A DNA stretch of 64,000 nucleotides from Zygnema circumcarinatum (taxonomy: Eukaryota; Streptophyta; Zygnematophyceae; Zygnematales; Zygnemataceae). Within the stretch, counting starts at the first letter, position 1. The number at the start of each line of letters is the position of its first letter. Under the pieces are notes generated by a model. That model made no database searches. It had not been told where the DNA came from and saw nothing but the letters and a program-made list of their open reading frames with translations. Location: NCBI GenBank assembly GCA_037447605.1, contig CM074804.1:5282505-5346504 (forward strand), read 5' to 3'. The position numbers were made by a program, and so were the translations under genes. Shown here piece by piece: positions 1 through 10,470 of the stretch.

Positions 1-87
1 CCGTTACGGGCTTCAGCAAAACTCACCGAATCTTCCCGCACGTGCCGCCGTAAGAGGCGCTCGCTTGTCTTTCCTCCTTTTTGGTTC

Positions 88-167
88 CGATACGACACGA
101 TACGATACGATACTGAACGACACGGTACGATACGGCACGATATGGTACGGTACGATACGTACGAAAC
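88..167. repeat. Degenerate ACGAT pentanucleotide tract
   Basis: A run of imperfect 5-bp units (ACGAT, ACGGT, ACGAC variants) fills this stretch and ends in GATACGTACGAA. It is a simple tandem repeat with no coding signal. The same TACG-rich vocabulary returns in several GC-rich gene-upstream regions of this window. Confidence 0.75.
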
Positions 168-185
168 AACATGAACTCTAACACG

Positions 186-709
186 AACTGTAACAATACC
201 GCCCGTCTATTGGTAACACGAATCTTCTATTTGCAAAAATCAATATTTTCGCCTCATATTTGCCAAAACCATGGCGAAAATATGAGGACTGTTGACTGTA
301 GTTAAATGTACGGCACCAATGGAGCTCGCGACAGGGCCCGCCGGGCGGCCATGCGCCTCCGTACAGAGAGAAAAAGTACGGTCGCAGGCCGGACCCTAAC
401 ATAATACCGCCCGCCTATTGTTTAACACGGGCTTCCTTGTACTGTACAGTAGACCCCCCCAATATTTTCGCCATGGTTTCGGCAAATATTGGGCGAAAAT
501 ATTGGGTAGCGAAAATATAAGGGTGCGTGTTAACAATAGGCGGGCAGTATTATATTAAAAAGTGGTTTTGGCAAATTCAGGGCGAAAATATTGGGGAGCG
601 AAAATAAGAGGGGCGAAAATATTGGGGGGGTCTACTGTATTTGCAAATTCCAAGATTTTCGCCCAATATTTGCCGAAACCATGGCGAAAATATTAGGGGG
701 GGTACTGTA
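186..709. repeat. Nested cluster of short inverted-repeat elements
   Basis: At least three related segments built on the phrase AATATTTTCGCC and its complement lie here (about 236-286, 447-510 and 640-707), in both orientations. A second phrase, ACCGCCCGCCTATTG followed by TTAACACG, occurs at about 194-222 and 404-429 and in inverted form at 526-551. The overlap of the two inverted-repeat sets means they are not simply nested one in the other. I read this as a pile-up of non-autonomous DNA transposons with no coding capacity. Confidence 0.7.
447..637. mobile_element. 191-bp MITE with perfect 26-bp TIRs and TA target duplication
   Basis: The left end reads CAGTAGA, seven C, then AATATTTTCGCC; the right end is its exact reverse complement. 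Both sides are flanked by TA (445-446 and 638-639). A CAGT tip with a TA duplication is the signature of pogo/Tc1-mariner elements, so this looks like a non-autonomous pogo-like MITE. The DNA just beyond its right end (640-707) is a second, partial copy of the same family ending in GGTACTG followed by TA. The element encodes no protein. Confidence 0.72.
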
Positions 710-1154
710 CGCAATACCGTACTGTACGAAGTATCTCCTCTCATGCAGGCCTCGGTGCGCACGCCCGGAGTTACGGACGGAACGTCTCCATGCGCCCGAC
801 GGGTTGCCGGCGACGGTGACGGCCGGCCGGCGGGCAGTCAGCCGGCCGTCGGGCTCTACAGCACGGCGTCTGTCGGCACAACCGACCGGCCGGTGACGGC
901 CGACGGCGGGCCGTCGACCTGCGGGCGTGGACCGGGCAGCGGAAACAAGCGCGGAGTACAAAGGGCCGGGCAGCAGCGGACGGGAAAAAATGGGCCCAGC
1001 AAGCGCCGCAGGCGACGGAGGGAGGGGAGCCTGGCTGCTTCAGGGGGGGAGGATGAGGGTGAAGGGGGGAGGGGAGAAGATTAAGGCTTTGGTTTAGAAA
1101 TAAGGGAAATAAAAGGGTAATTTTGGCACTAATTTGAAGAGATAAAGGGGAGGA
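710..1154. other. GC-rich noncoding stretch upstream of the first gene
   Basis: This stretch is rich in CCGGCCGG/GACGG words up to about 1000, then purine-rich (GGGGGGAGGATGAGG) before the first clear gene. Open frames here are by-products of the GC content. I see no defined promoter element, though it is the likely 5' flank of the next gene. Confidence 0.4.
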
Positions 1155-1931
1155 ATGGGGCGAAGGATGCGATATGCAGCGCTGTTTTGGACTAACATAC
1201 TCCTTTTGGCAGGAGTAGTGGCGTCCCTACTTTATCTCGACTATCAGCTTGTGAGATACTTTGATTCTGCAAGTGATTTCAAATATGAGCTGAAAATTGT
1301 ACAGATGAATGATGAGGGGCGGCCGCGAGTATCTGAAGGTGAGAAATTCAGTGGGGATCAATTGTGGTTCCACGAGGTGCGTGTCAAAAAGCATAATCTC
1401 GGAAGAGCATCAGGTTTCTTCACGGTCATTTTGCGTGATGCGAGTACTTCGGAATCACGCAAAGCCATCCTTAGAGAAGAGGCAGATGTACATTCTGGAG
1501 AAGAAGAAGTAAACATAGTGAAAGGAATAGAACGTACGGCAATCAACGGCTTGGAGGGAAAGCTGCAGCTAAGAAAGCACGAAGCGGGAGAAGACAGAAA
1601 ACAACGACATGTTTCTACAGAACAGGAGCGGTGGGTGATGGATGGTGGTGAAGCAGACGATTTAGACTATGCCGAGCAATACTTGAGAGGCACTCATAGA
1701 CCACACGATGCCGACGATTTTACTAGCTTACGAAGGAGCATTGCTTACATGGAGGCCGAGAGAGCTGCTGACAGTGAATATGGTATGACTTCAGAAGCCG
1801 ATGATGCTACTATGCGGCTTCTTGAAACCATATTCCAAGAACATAAAGCCAATGGCGACGTTGATGCAGATAAGTCGTCAGCTGTTGAAACTGAAGGATA
1901 TCAGTTTCTTGATGACAGAGTAAATAGGTAA
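1155..1931 (+). CDS. Small single-pass membrane protein, unknown function
   Basis: Intronless frame of 258 residues. The ATG at 1155 sits after an AGGA-rich leader and is followed at once by a basic residue cluster (MGRRMR) and one hydrophobic segment at about residues 7-27 (FWTNILLLAGVVASLLYLDY). This suggests a type II membrane protein or an uncleaved signal anchor. The remaining ~230 residues are hydrophilic: a moderately ordered part to about residue 125, then an acidic region rich in E, D and R that looks flexible. I recognise no family domain, catalytic motif or glycosylation pattern. The codon use looks ordinary and the frame is by far the longest in its neighbourhood, so I take it as a real gene, with function unassigned. 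Confidence 0.6.
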   Translation: MGRRMRYAALFWTNILLLAGVVASLLYLDYQLVRYFDSASDFKYELKIVQMNDEGRPRVSEGEKFSGDQLWFHEVRVKKHNLGRASGFFTVILRDASTSESRKAILREEADVHSGEEEVNIVKGIERTAINGLEGKLQLRKHEAGEDRKQRHVSTEQERWVMDGGEADDLDYAEQYLRGTHRPHDADDFTSLRRSIAYMEAERAADSEYGMTSEADDATMRLLETIFQEHKANGDVDADKSSAVETEGYQFLDDRVNR

Positions 1932-3444
1932 CCGTTTATGGCATCAGAAGAAGCCACGTTGAGAATCGCCTTACCGGTGTGCATAAAACGTATATACTTT
2001 GGAGGAGATTTAGGTGTCTTTTGAATAGATATGATCCCAGCATGCAGTGAATTGTGTAAATCCGTTCACTAGACCTAACAGAATCGTAGCTTCGACAATT
2101 GCCGGAGGGTGGAACAGTATATGGCCTCGAGTTCTTTTTCCCCCCTTCTTATAATCTGAAACGCTTTAAATTGAACACTTTATGCGAGGCATACACTCAG
2201 GACTGAAATTTGGCAGCTCCCCTTAAAAATGACAATCTATTGTTACGAAGATGCGCATTTTGACCTGGTCGATTTGCATTTTGCAACCGCTAATGCTTTG
2301 CCTTTTGACATATAGCAGTGGTCTTATCAATTCGCCTGCCCATTTGCCTCTTAAGAATGCTGCCGACATCCTAGCCACCGCAAGAGACAAAGGCACTGCG
2401 CAGCCAGTGTATGAATATATTGGCTATTGCGCTGGCGTTTACAAGTTTTGATCGAATGTTGCATATTTATTTTGCAAATCGGTGCCAAGCCCATTTGCAT
2501 TCGGAGACAAACTAACTTGTTTATCATATGAGATGACTAATGAACGACCGCCAGATGCCTCTCCAGTGCATTTTGTGACCAAGCGGTCAGAGTAGCTTCA
2601 AACGCAACATATGTGCAGATGTCTGCCTTCGGCTGCAAGCAACAGGGGATACGTGTCATTCATGAAACATCTCTGCAGATAAATGCACTTCTTTGCTGAA
2701 GTTATAAGTGTAGATAACAGGAAACTATGTTTTGAATTCACAGACATTGCAATTGTCGATCACATGCCGAACGTGATTGAGTGTCTCGGCTGATACTTTA
2801 TTTATTGCTGGCCAGAAAGTCTGGCTTTGTAGAGTACAAAACAAAAAGAAGCTCCTCCTAAAATGAATAAATGAATAGGATTGCATCCGAGGCTGCGCGA
2901 AAGGACTTCCCTTGCTAACAAATGGCCAGAAAAATGGAGAATGTTGAGTGCTTTGCTCTAAACTCACTGACTACTATACATCGCTGTCTCTTTTAGGAAA
3001 GGTAGCAAAACCCAGACATGGCCCGGATAGCAATTATCCTTCGCCCTTTATTTTGTTAGCCATATTGTGTACAGTAACACTCCATAATCGTTCGGTAACC
3101 CGTGCAGTGCTTGCGGAGCGGGGCGCTGCTGAGCTCTATGCCTGCTCATTCGATGTGCAAGCAAGCGTATCACAAGGAGCCTTATACTTTCTTGAGCAAC
3201 CGCTATCCCAAAACTCCCTCGGCTCCTCATGAGACGTTTGAGATAGCAGTCCTTTCGGCAAATCAGCAAACAGACAATCAGCAATCCAGGATAAGCGAGA
3301 TATGACCGTCGACCTAACAATGAAGGACTCATCGACTCGTAACAACATAGGAACCCGCCTCTTGCAACAACTATGAAGTTCTGGTGGTTCACCAGCCTGG
3401 ACCTCACCTGGCCGATTGGGAGGACTGCCTGAAATGGTCTAAAG
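1932..3444. other. Intergenic, no supported gene
   Basis: AT-richer sequence between the membrane-protein gene and the 3' end of the pseudokinase. Short open frames exist (for example a 66-residue frame at 2251 with a hydrophobic start), but none has splice support or recognisable similarity. It probably holds the 3' UTRs of the two flanking genes, which converge here. Confidence 0.5.
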
Positions 3445-6391
3445 TCAAGGAAGCCGCCGTTTATGTGCAGCCTCTGCCGCTCTCCCATACGCGCAGATTG
3501 TGTTCATCATGGGTATCACAGCCGTCCGTAGGTCGGGTCTCTTCCTCGACCTCATTTCTGAGCACGCCACTGCCAGGTCAGCTACCTCCATAGCCAGCTG
3601 CATGGGCCAGTCTCCAGCGAAAGGATCCAAAACTTCCATTAACTGCTCCGGGTCACCCTTTTCAGCAGCATCCTCCACACCCCAGTAGGCCTCGGGTCTC
3701 ATCCCTGTGAGAATGTCAAGCAGTAATATCCCGAAGGAGAACACATCCGACATCGTGGTGAATACACCGGTGTGCTGGTACTCGGGGTCTACGTGTCTAA
3801 ACATTCCCCACGCCTTCAGAGTTCGAGTTTCCGTAGAAAGACCTACGGCTGCTTTCGAGGGTCCAACTTCCAGCTTCGCATTGAGATCAGTGTCCAACAG
3901 CACCTTGGCGGCCTGCAGGTTGCTGTGGACAACAGGCTCGGGCTGGCAGTGAAGCTCCAATAGCGCAGACGCAACCTCGGCAGCAATGCGGAGACGCGCA
4001 CACCAAGATAGGCAGATTTTGCCACTTTGGCCCCTTAGACCTTCCTCCAAGCTGCCGCCCGGCAGACGCTCATAGATCAAGGCGCAAGGACTCAGACAGT
4101 AGCCAGTCAGCTGCACAATATGAGGGTGTTTTATTCGGCTCAGCTTGCAGACCTGGGCAACATAAACAATCACATTTTCTAAGTTAATAACTTTCGCACG
4201 ATACTTTGATTTTCTTGGAACCACGTAAATACAAGCGCATCAAGCAAGGAAGAAGAAGCGAAGCTAAGCGTCTACCAGTGTACCCGTTTCCCATTTTCTG
4301 GAATTGGCGAGGCTACATTTGAATGAAAACAGCGTAAGAGAAACAGAATTTCATGCTTCAAGGTGTTGGCCGCACCTCAAGCTCAAAATTTGAATTTTTT
4401 TCGCTCTTTATTTTATGTTTCAACACCTTGATTGCCACAGATGCTGAGACATCTCCTTTCAATTGAATCATCCCACTGTACACGATATTGTTACTACCCT
4501 GTCCAATCTTCCGGGTGGACGAAAAGTTTCCCGTCGCCACCTGAAAGTTAAAAGCAAGGAAAACAGTGCTTAGTTCTACAACACTTGAAAAAGGTTGGTT
4601 TTCGAACTCGAGAACTTACACATACTAGATAAAGTCAGTCCAACATATCCACTTTCATTCAGCAACAGATGCTCTGCTCACCTGAATCTCAGCCTCGGTG
4701 TACTCTCGAAACTCTGATGAGCTCCGTAATACGGATTTTCTATTTTCAACTCCCATTTCATCCATCTGCCCCTGCTCCTTATCTACCCACCGACATTCAC
4801 CTCCGTCAAATGCCCAGTAGCCTCCCTCATGGTCCATTGAATCTGCCCAGAATTGAGCGGACTCATCGGTGCTCTCCGCAGCCGTAAGATCCTTCGCAGC
4901 GTGCTTGGGCACCATGCCAAAGAGGTTAACACTTGCCAGCTCCTTCTTCTTGTACTGCAGCTCTGCTTCCAAGAACGACCGGTTTGCTTCTGCGAGCACT
5001 CTCTCCGCCCTATCTTCCGCCAGCTGCCGGCCCTTCTCCGCCTGGTCAGCCCTCTTTCTCTGCCGCTCTAACTCGACCAGCAACGGCTGCTGCTGTGGGC
5101 TGCCGTACGGTCCCGGGCTCAGACCAAGCACGGGGCTGCTATCGGTTGGACTTGCAGACGTAGTGCTGGAAAGCAGATCATCTTCTGATCTCCAGCCCGT
5201 TCTTGACTGAATGGTTTCGCTGCTTGCTCGTCTATGTCCCCCTTCCCCTATCTTAAATTCTAGTCGTTCAAGCAAAGGAGTGGTCGCAGCAAATGCTGCC
5301 TCCCACTTGCCATGGTGCCTTTTCAGGTCCAAAGCAGAAAGCACATGACTATGTGATTCCAGAAAGGGATGACTTGGAGAGGGACTCGTATAGCAGCTGC
5401 TCCCGCTCTCCCAAGCTGCATATTCGCGATCTCGGCAAATGGGCACAGCCTGACCCCTCCCTTCTCCTCTCGCCAGCCCCACACTCACTGGCGAATTTGA
5501 CTTCAACCAGTCGTATCTTCTGTCCCGACCTTCTTCAAATAGCTCTATGTTTTCCACGCTCGAGTCCCCCGTCCCATTCCCCGCCAATAGGTGTTCCTCC
5601 ACTGGTCCACATCCTCCTGCCTTGAGAACATGCCCTTCCCACTGGTCAACAAGGGGCACCTGATTTGGGCTATGGTCGCTACCCTCCTCCCCTGACTGCC
5701 TCTGCCCCTCTCTCGCTGCCCTGCAAACCGGCGACACTTCTTGCAAGTCTCCTACCTCGTTGCTTTGTGGCGGTGTATACGCCAGACTTACTCCATAGCC
5801 CTCTCCCACCGCTCCCTCTGCGCCCAGTCCTGTGGCCAAACTCACCTCGTAGAGCTCCAAAGAGGAGCGCTGCTCCGTAGAGAGTTTCCCCGCGGGCGGC
5901 CATTCCGGGACAAGCCCGCGGGCAGTGCGCCGCGCCATCTCCGTCTTGGCGCGTCGCAAAACCCGCAAGGTCGGGGAGGGAGCCTCTGCAAAAGGGCCCG
6001 ACAGAGGGCCGGCTTCTTTCTCATCTGCATCACACTGCTTCTCGTCTGTTGCTATTCCTGCCTCCTTAGCTATGGTTTTCTCTAACTTTGCTTTTTGCAA
6101 TGCCCAGATCTTCTCTTCCTCCAGCAACCTTGCAACGAGTTTTATTTTCGCCTCCCCTGCGCCATACGCCTCACTGCTCGGCTTGTCTATCGACAGGTTT
6201 CCATCAGTTTGTCTCCTCGTCCGCGGAATGCTTAGTACGAACTTGTAGTTAGCGTCCTTGCCTTCTTCGAGCCCTCCTGAACCTGCCTCAAACTCTCTGA
6301 GGAACCCTCCTCCTTGAACGCCATCAGGCTGCCAATCTCCTGTGCGCCTCACGATTGCCTGCCAAGCCTCTCCTTTCTGCTGCTCTGCCAT
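3445..6391 (-). CDS. RLCK pseudokinase of the U-box-kinase (PUB) type
   Basis: Three exons, complement(3445..4152, 4376..4540, 4682..6391), all phase 0, give about 860 residues. The frame stays open upstream to 6643 without an ATG, so an earlier exon is possible; the first in-frame ATG is 6389-6391. The first ~560 residues are low-complexity and end in a coiled coil (ERQRKRADQAEKGRQLAEDR) and then FREYTEAEIQ, the usual lead-in to a plant RLCK kinase domain. The fold is intact: GQGSNNIVYSG loop, VAIK lysine, FELE helix, DPEYQHTGV, SDVFSFG and the PUB-like tail MRSRKRPDL. However, the catalytic HRDLKPAN is HSNLQAAK and DFG is EVG, so phosphotransfer is unlikely. No U-box follows. The inferred role is a scaffold or allosteric partner in cytoplasmic signalling. 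Confidence 0.82.
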
Positions 6392-8086
6392 AGTATCCTC
6401 TTGTATTGCAGAAGCGAAGCCCTGTAGATTAGTTTCTCCCCATTTCTTCTCTGAAGTTCTGAGTTCTCTAAACGGTTTTGGCCCCTTCTCCTGAGGAGAT
6501 CGAGGTGACGCAGGCGGCGGAGCTGCCCCGTGATGGCCGGCACCTTTCTTGGCCTGCGACCCGTTCGCCTTTTCCCTTCCATGGCTTCTCCTATCGTCAG
6601 GAGAAGCAATCTGGGAGCACCACAGATCCAAGTGCCAACCCACGGTGTGTGACCTTGTTCATCAGTTCCCAGTTTCATTCCGGACAACATGCACGTTCAA
6701 ATACCTACTATGTTCGCGCGCCTTCCTTGCAAAAACTCACATCTCTTGTGAGTTGCTAGCCTCTCAGAACTGTCGCTATTATCTCTGCTAGGGGAAGTTT
6801 TGGCTGTTAGAGGAGAGGAGGGCTTTGCTGTTTATATAGGAGACTTGTACACATACATGCAAAAAAACTCAAAGCCCGCATGTCCTCGGCATGCTCATAC
6901 ATGCGGACTGGAACTGCAGCGCTGCAGCATTAACCACCCTTAACATGAGGATGAGAGCGGCACCTGGCTTCGGCTGAACGAGCCCCGCCATGACCACTGC
7001 CTCATGAGCGCGCGGCTGAAGAAGTCCCCTCCTCTCTCCGGACTGCCTCTCGCGGGCGAGGCGGCGCCTGCAGCGATCGCCGCGCCCTTCTTCTCGCGCC
7101 CCCGCGGGGTCTGCTTCGGGTTCGCCGCCTGCCCGCGGAGCCCTTCAGGGGACCCTTTCACCTTCTGCGCCGCTTTCGCTTTCGCGCTCCTCTTCATTCC
7201 GGCCCTGCTTTCGTTCTCGCAGGCCGTCAGGGCGGGGCAGCTCCCCTCCGTGTCGCTCTCTGCCCTCCCTCGCAAGTGCTGCACTCGGATCTGCAATAGA
7301 CCACGCGCTCCCCTCTGTAATGGCCACAGGCATGCAGGAGCAGAAAGTTGAAGTTCCATGGCAGCCTTCTCGTGCTTCTTCCCAACGAGTGGCTCACTCA
7401 CGATACGCGGCAACTACAAGTAGTGAACATGTATACGATCAGCAGTTCTATTTGCTTGTTTGTAAGGCATCACACCAGTGGTGTTAGGTCTTGGACATTG
7501 CTATCGTTAAGTGCTATAGTACTTTCTGGAGCACTTCAGCTGCTTCAGCTACTTCAGGGAAGTCTTTTCTAAATTTTCCTGTGAGGCAAAGGTGCTGCAG
7601 TCAGTTGAGTTTCTTGACTTCTATTTGTTTTGTTTTACTCTGAAATGGAAGGCGCCTTATTCCCAACTCTTATACTGCTCAAGGCTAACTGTAATCCTGC
7701 TAAAGACGGCAACTAGACGGCAGCTCATTCAGTGCATTCCTTAAATGTTACCTGTGCCTTTATGTAAAGAGCCTTTATACTTCGCACTACTTCGTACAGT
7801 TCCACGGTAAGCCCCCTTCACCTGGGTAAGACGGCAAGGTACAGTTCTGTAGCTTATGCTTCAAAGGCTTTGTTTTTATGCAAAGAGGGAGAAAAACTCT
7901 CCCCACTTCCAGGTTTATAAGATCCCTAACGCTCTAGGGTGTTTGGGACAGCGTAGGGCATAATTGAGCTCCTCCCAATCCGTGATTTCAAGGTTTTAGG
8001 CTTTTGAGATATGCGGCGATTTTAGACTTTCCTAGGAATCACTTTGCTACTCACGTCAGCTGAAAACATTTTCCCAACTTTTACTC
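6392..8086. other. Region between two kinase genes; one weak 139-residue frame
   Basis: The part to 6643 stays open in frame with the pseudokinase and may be extra coding or 5' UTR. On the minus strand, 6940-7359 is open from an ATG (starts MELQLSAPACLW, then basic, Lys/Arg- and Pro-rich), with no domain I know. It could be an upstream exon of the pseudokinase or chance in GC-rich DNA. The rest (7420-8086) is AT-richer with no gene signal and is probably the 3' UTR and flank of the next kinase. Confidence 0.3.
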
Positions 8087-9091
8087 CTAGCATCCTGCCT
8101 CTCTCTCCTTTCCATTAGCAGCGCCTCCCCCACTTCTCAATACCTGCAAATCGATTGGCGGCCTCTCCTCCACTTCCAGGCGCCTCCTTAGCAGCAGCAG
8201 CCGGTCACCCTCCTGCGCAATCCTCTGCAGTTCCGGCTGCACGATGCGCTCCAGACTGGGCCTCAGGTCCTTCTGCTGCTCCGCGCAGAGCAAACCGAGC
8301 CGCAGCACCTCCCTGGTCAGCCCTAGCGGCCATCGCCCTGCACTGCTGTCAAGGTGCTGCATGACCACGTCCATGGCGGTCTGCAGGTTCCTCCGCGGCA
8401 ACGAGGGCCCGCAGGTCTCGAGCAGCTTGTGCAGGTCGCTGACGCGGTGCAGGCCCGTGACGAGCTGCAGCAGGATGAGGCCGAGCGCGTAGACGTCGTA
8501 CTGCTTGGTGAGCTGCAGCGTCTGCAGGTAGTAGGGGTCGATGTAGCCGATGGTGCCACGCACGCGCGGGCCGGAGTGCACCGCGGACTGGTCCGGGAAG
8601 AGCTTGGCGAGGCCCATGTCGGTGAGCTTGCTGGCGTTGTGGCGGTCGAGCAGCACGTTGGCGGGCTTCAGGTCGCGGTGCAGCACGCGCCGCGAGTGCA
8701 TGTACAGCAGCGCGCCGGCGATCTCGGACCCGATGCGCAGCCGCTCCTCCCACGACAGCGGGGAGGCGGAGGCCGAGGCCGAGGCCGCCAGGCGGTCGTA
8801 GAGACTGCCGCCCGCCATGTACTCGCTGACCATGCAGAGGCTGGCGGGCGCGCAGCCCATGAGCAGCACGATGTGAGGGTGCCGCAGCTGCCGCAGCACC
8901 TCTACCTCCGCCTCAAACTCGCCGGGCTGCCCGCCAGCGTGCAGCCGCTTGATGGCCACCAGCGTGCCGTGGAGCTGCCCTTTGTAAACTTCGCCAAACC
9001 CGCCCCGACCGAGGAGGTTGCTGCTGGAGAAGTTCTCCGTCGCCTGCATGAGCTCCTCATGGCTCAGGTGCCAGAGGTCCTCCTCCGCCAT
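8087..9091 (-). CDS. Intronless RLCK serine/threonine kinase, apparently active
   Basis: A single frame of 334 residues starts at the ATG 9089-9091 (MAEEDLWHLSHEEL, the family's usual ATENFS lead-in). All catalytic elements are present: GRGGFGEVYKG glycine loop, VAIKRL lysine, FEAEVEVLRQLRHPHIV helix, HRDLKPANVLLD catalytic loop, and DMG in place of DFG with the metal-binding Asp kept. GTIGYIDPYYL replaces the usual APE region, and there is a PUB-type tail with DLRPSLERIV. The protein is nearly kinase domain alone, without the USP, coiled-coil or U-box parts of PUB kinases. It is the closest thing in the window to the neighbouring pseudokinase on the same strand; lack of introns and high GC would fit a retrocopy or a compact family member. 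Expected role: cytoplasmic Ser/Thr phosphorylation; substrate unknown. Confidence 0.9.
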   Translation of the reverse strand: MAEEDLWHLSHEELMQATENFSSSNLLGRGGFGEVYKGQLHGTLVAIKRLHAGGQPGEFEAEVEVLRQLRHPHIVLLMGCAPASLCMVSEYMAGGSLYDRLAASASASASPLSWEERLRIGSEIAGALLYMHSRRVLHRDLKPANVLLDRHNASKLTDMGLAKLFPDQSAVHSGPRVRGTIGYIDPYYLQTLQLTKQYDVYALGLILLQLVTGLHRVSDLHKLLETCGPSLPRRNLQTAMDVVMQHLDSSAGRWPLGLTREVLRLGLLCAEQQKDLRPSLERIVQPELQRIAQEGDRLLLLRRRLEVEERPPIDLQVLRSGGGAANGKEREAGC

Positions 9092-10470
9092 GGCGACAAA
9101 CCCTAAAAGCTCCCCTTCTTGCCCCCTGCTGCCAATTCACGGCCCCTGCGCCGCCGCCATGCGCGGAGCGAGCGCGCGGGCGGGCGGGCCCGAGGGAGGG
9201 AGAGAGGGCGGCTTTGGACGGTAGCGGGTGGACCCTCCCGGGGCCGTACGGACGGGCGCACAGCGGCGCTGGGCGGCGCGAGGCCCTCCTTTTGGCATTG
9301 CTCGCCCACCGACACCCGCGGGCGGGCGACCCGCCCGGCCGCGCAGGCCGTATGAAGGTACGGACAGTCGGTCGCAACGCGACTGGACGACTTTCGTCGT
9401 AGGGGGGGAGCGGGGCAGTCCGAGGTCCTCGCAAGCTGACAAAAATCGCAGTCCTTGGAGGGGCAGTCCTCGGGCGGCAGCAGGACGAGCAGGCGCTAGA
9501 ACAGATCTAGTGTACGAAGATACTCGTACGGTTCGTACGAAAGGCCGCGGCCGCGGGCGGGCGCGCTCACCGGGAAAAGCGGGGGGCCGGAAGCGGTACG
9601 GCCGGCGAGGCGCTGCCAGGTGGCGCCAGGCTGGCTGGCGGGGCCCGCGTGGTCCCTCTGTGAGCGCGCTGCGGCCGAGGGCGGGGACGTACGAATGTAC
9701 GGACGCTGCTTGCACGCACATACATGCGCGTTGTGTAGTTCGGGGGCGACGCTGCTCCGTGCTGCGGTCAGTTCCGCTCCCACCCTTCGATCTGTTGCGC
9801 TCGCTGCAAGGAGCGGCGGGCGGAGGGAGGCAGGGAGGAAGGGCGGGAGGGAACAGTCAGGCGGGCGGGCAGGTGGGCCAATGCTACTGCAGAAAAGATT
9901 CCTTCCCCTTCCCTTCCCTTCCCTTGCGAAGCCGATAAAATGACGCAGGTTTTCCTGACCGCCTCATTACCACTGCAGTTCAGCGAGCTTTGCAAGCTGC
10001 AAGTCCATTTTAAAGAGATTGTGCTTTTCAAGAATAGCGTTACCGATTGCGTGGGTCCACACAGAGAACCCTTCTACCGGAAGCTCATGCAGGCCTGTAG
10101 CCGTATCACTACTCTCCTTAAAAGCTATTCGGTCTGTGTCGTTCCAGCTCAAGAGCGGGTGATTGAGGTCATATATGAGGTAATGGCCGAAAACCTGCTG
10201 ACTGCTTAAATTTTTAATTCAATAATCCAGACGGGTTACCTTGTTTGAATTCATGAGATTCAATTCACTTCTATTGAATCCATATCTAAACCCAAAACCA
10301 GAAGAGAGATTTACATATGAACTAGGAACCGGCTAACCAAGGCGTGCGATTTTTTCCAAATGTCGTACTTTTAGTTCTTTACTTGGAAGATAAAGCAACG
10401 GATTATCTGACTTCTCGTCATTTATGCTTCTTCTGCAAAACCAGAGGCGACATAAGAAGGCGGTGAAGAA
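9092..10470. other. GC-rich divergent intergenic region
   Basis: Between the kinase gene (minus) and the SAP-domain gene (plus). 9100-9900 is CpG-rich with many GTACG/CGTACG words (for example around 9505-9545 and 9685-9700) and ends in a CCCTTCCCTTCCCTTCCCTT tract at 9906-9925, suggesting a CpG-island-like bidirectional promoter. A frame of 89 residues at 9940 has no support. 10210-10470 is AT-rich. Confidence 0.45.

Noticed and set aside
2251..2451. 66-residue frame with a hydrophobic start
   Set aside because: No similarity, no upstream signal, short enough to be chance in this AT-rich stretch.
8354..9106. 250-residue plus-strand frame over the intronless kinase
   Set aside because: Shadow of a GC-rich coding region; the minus strand has every kinase motif.
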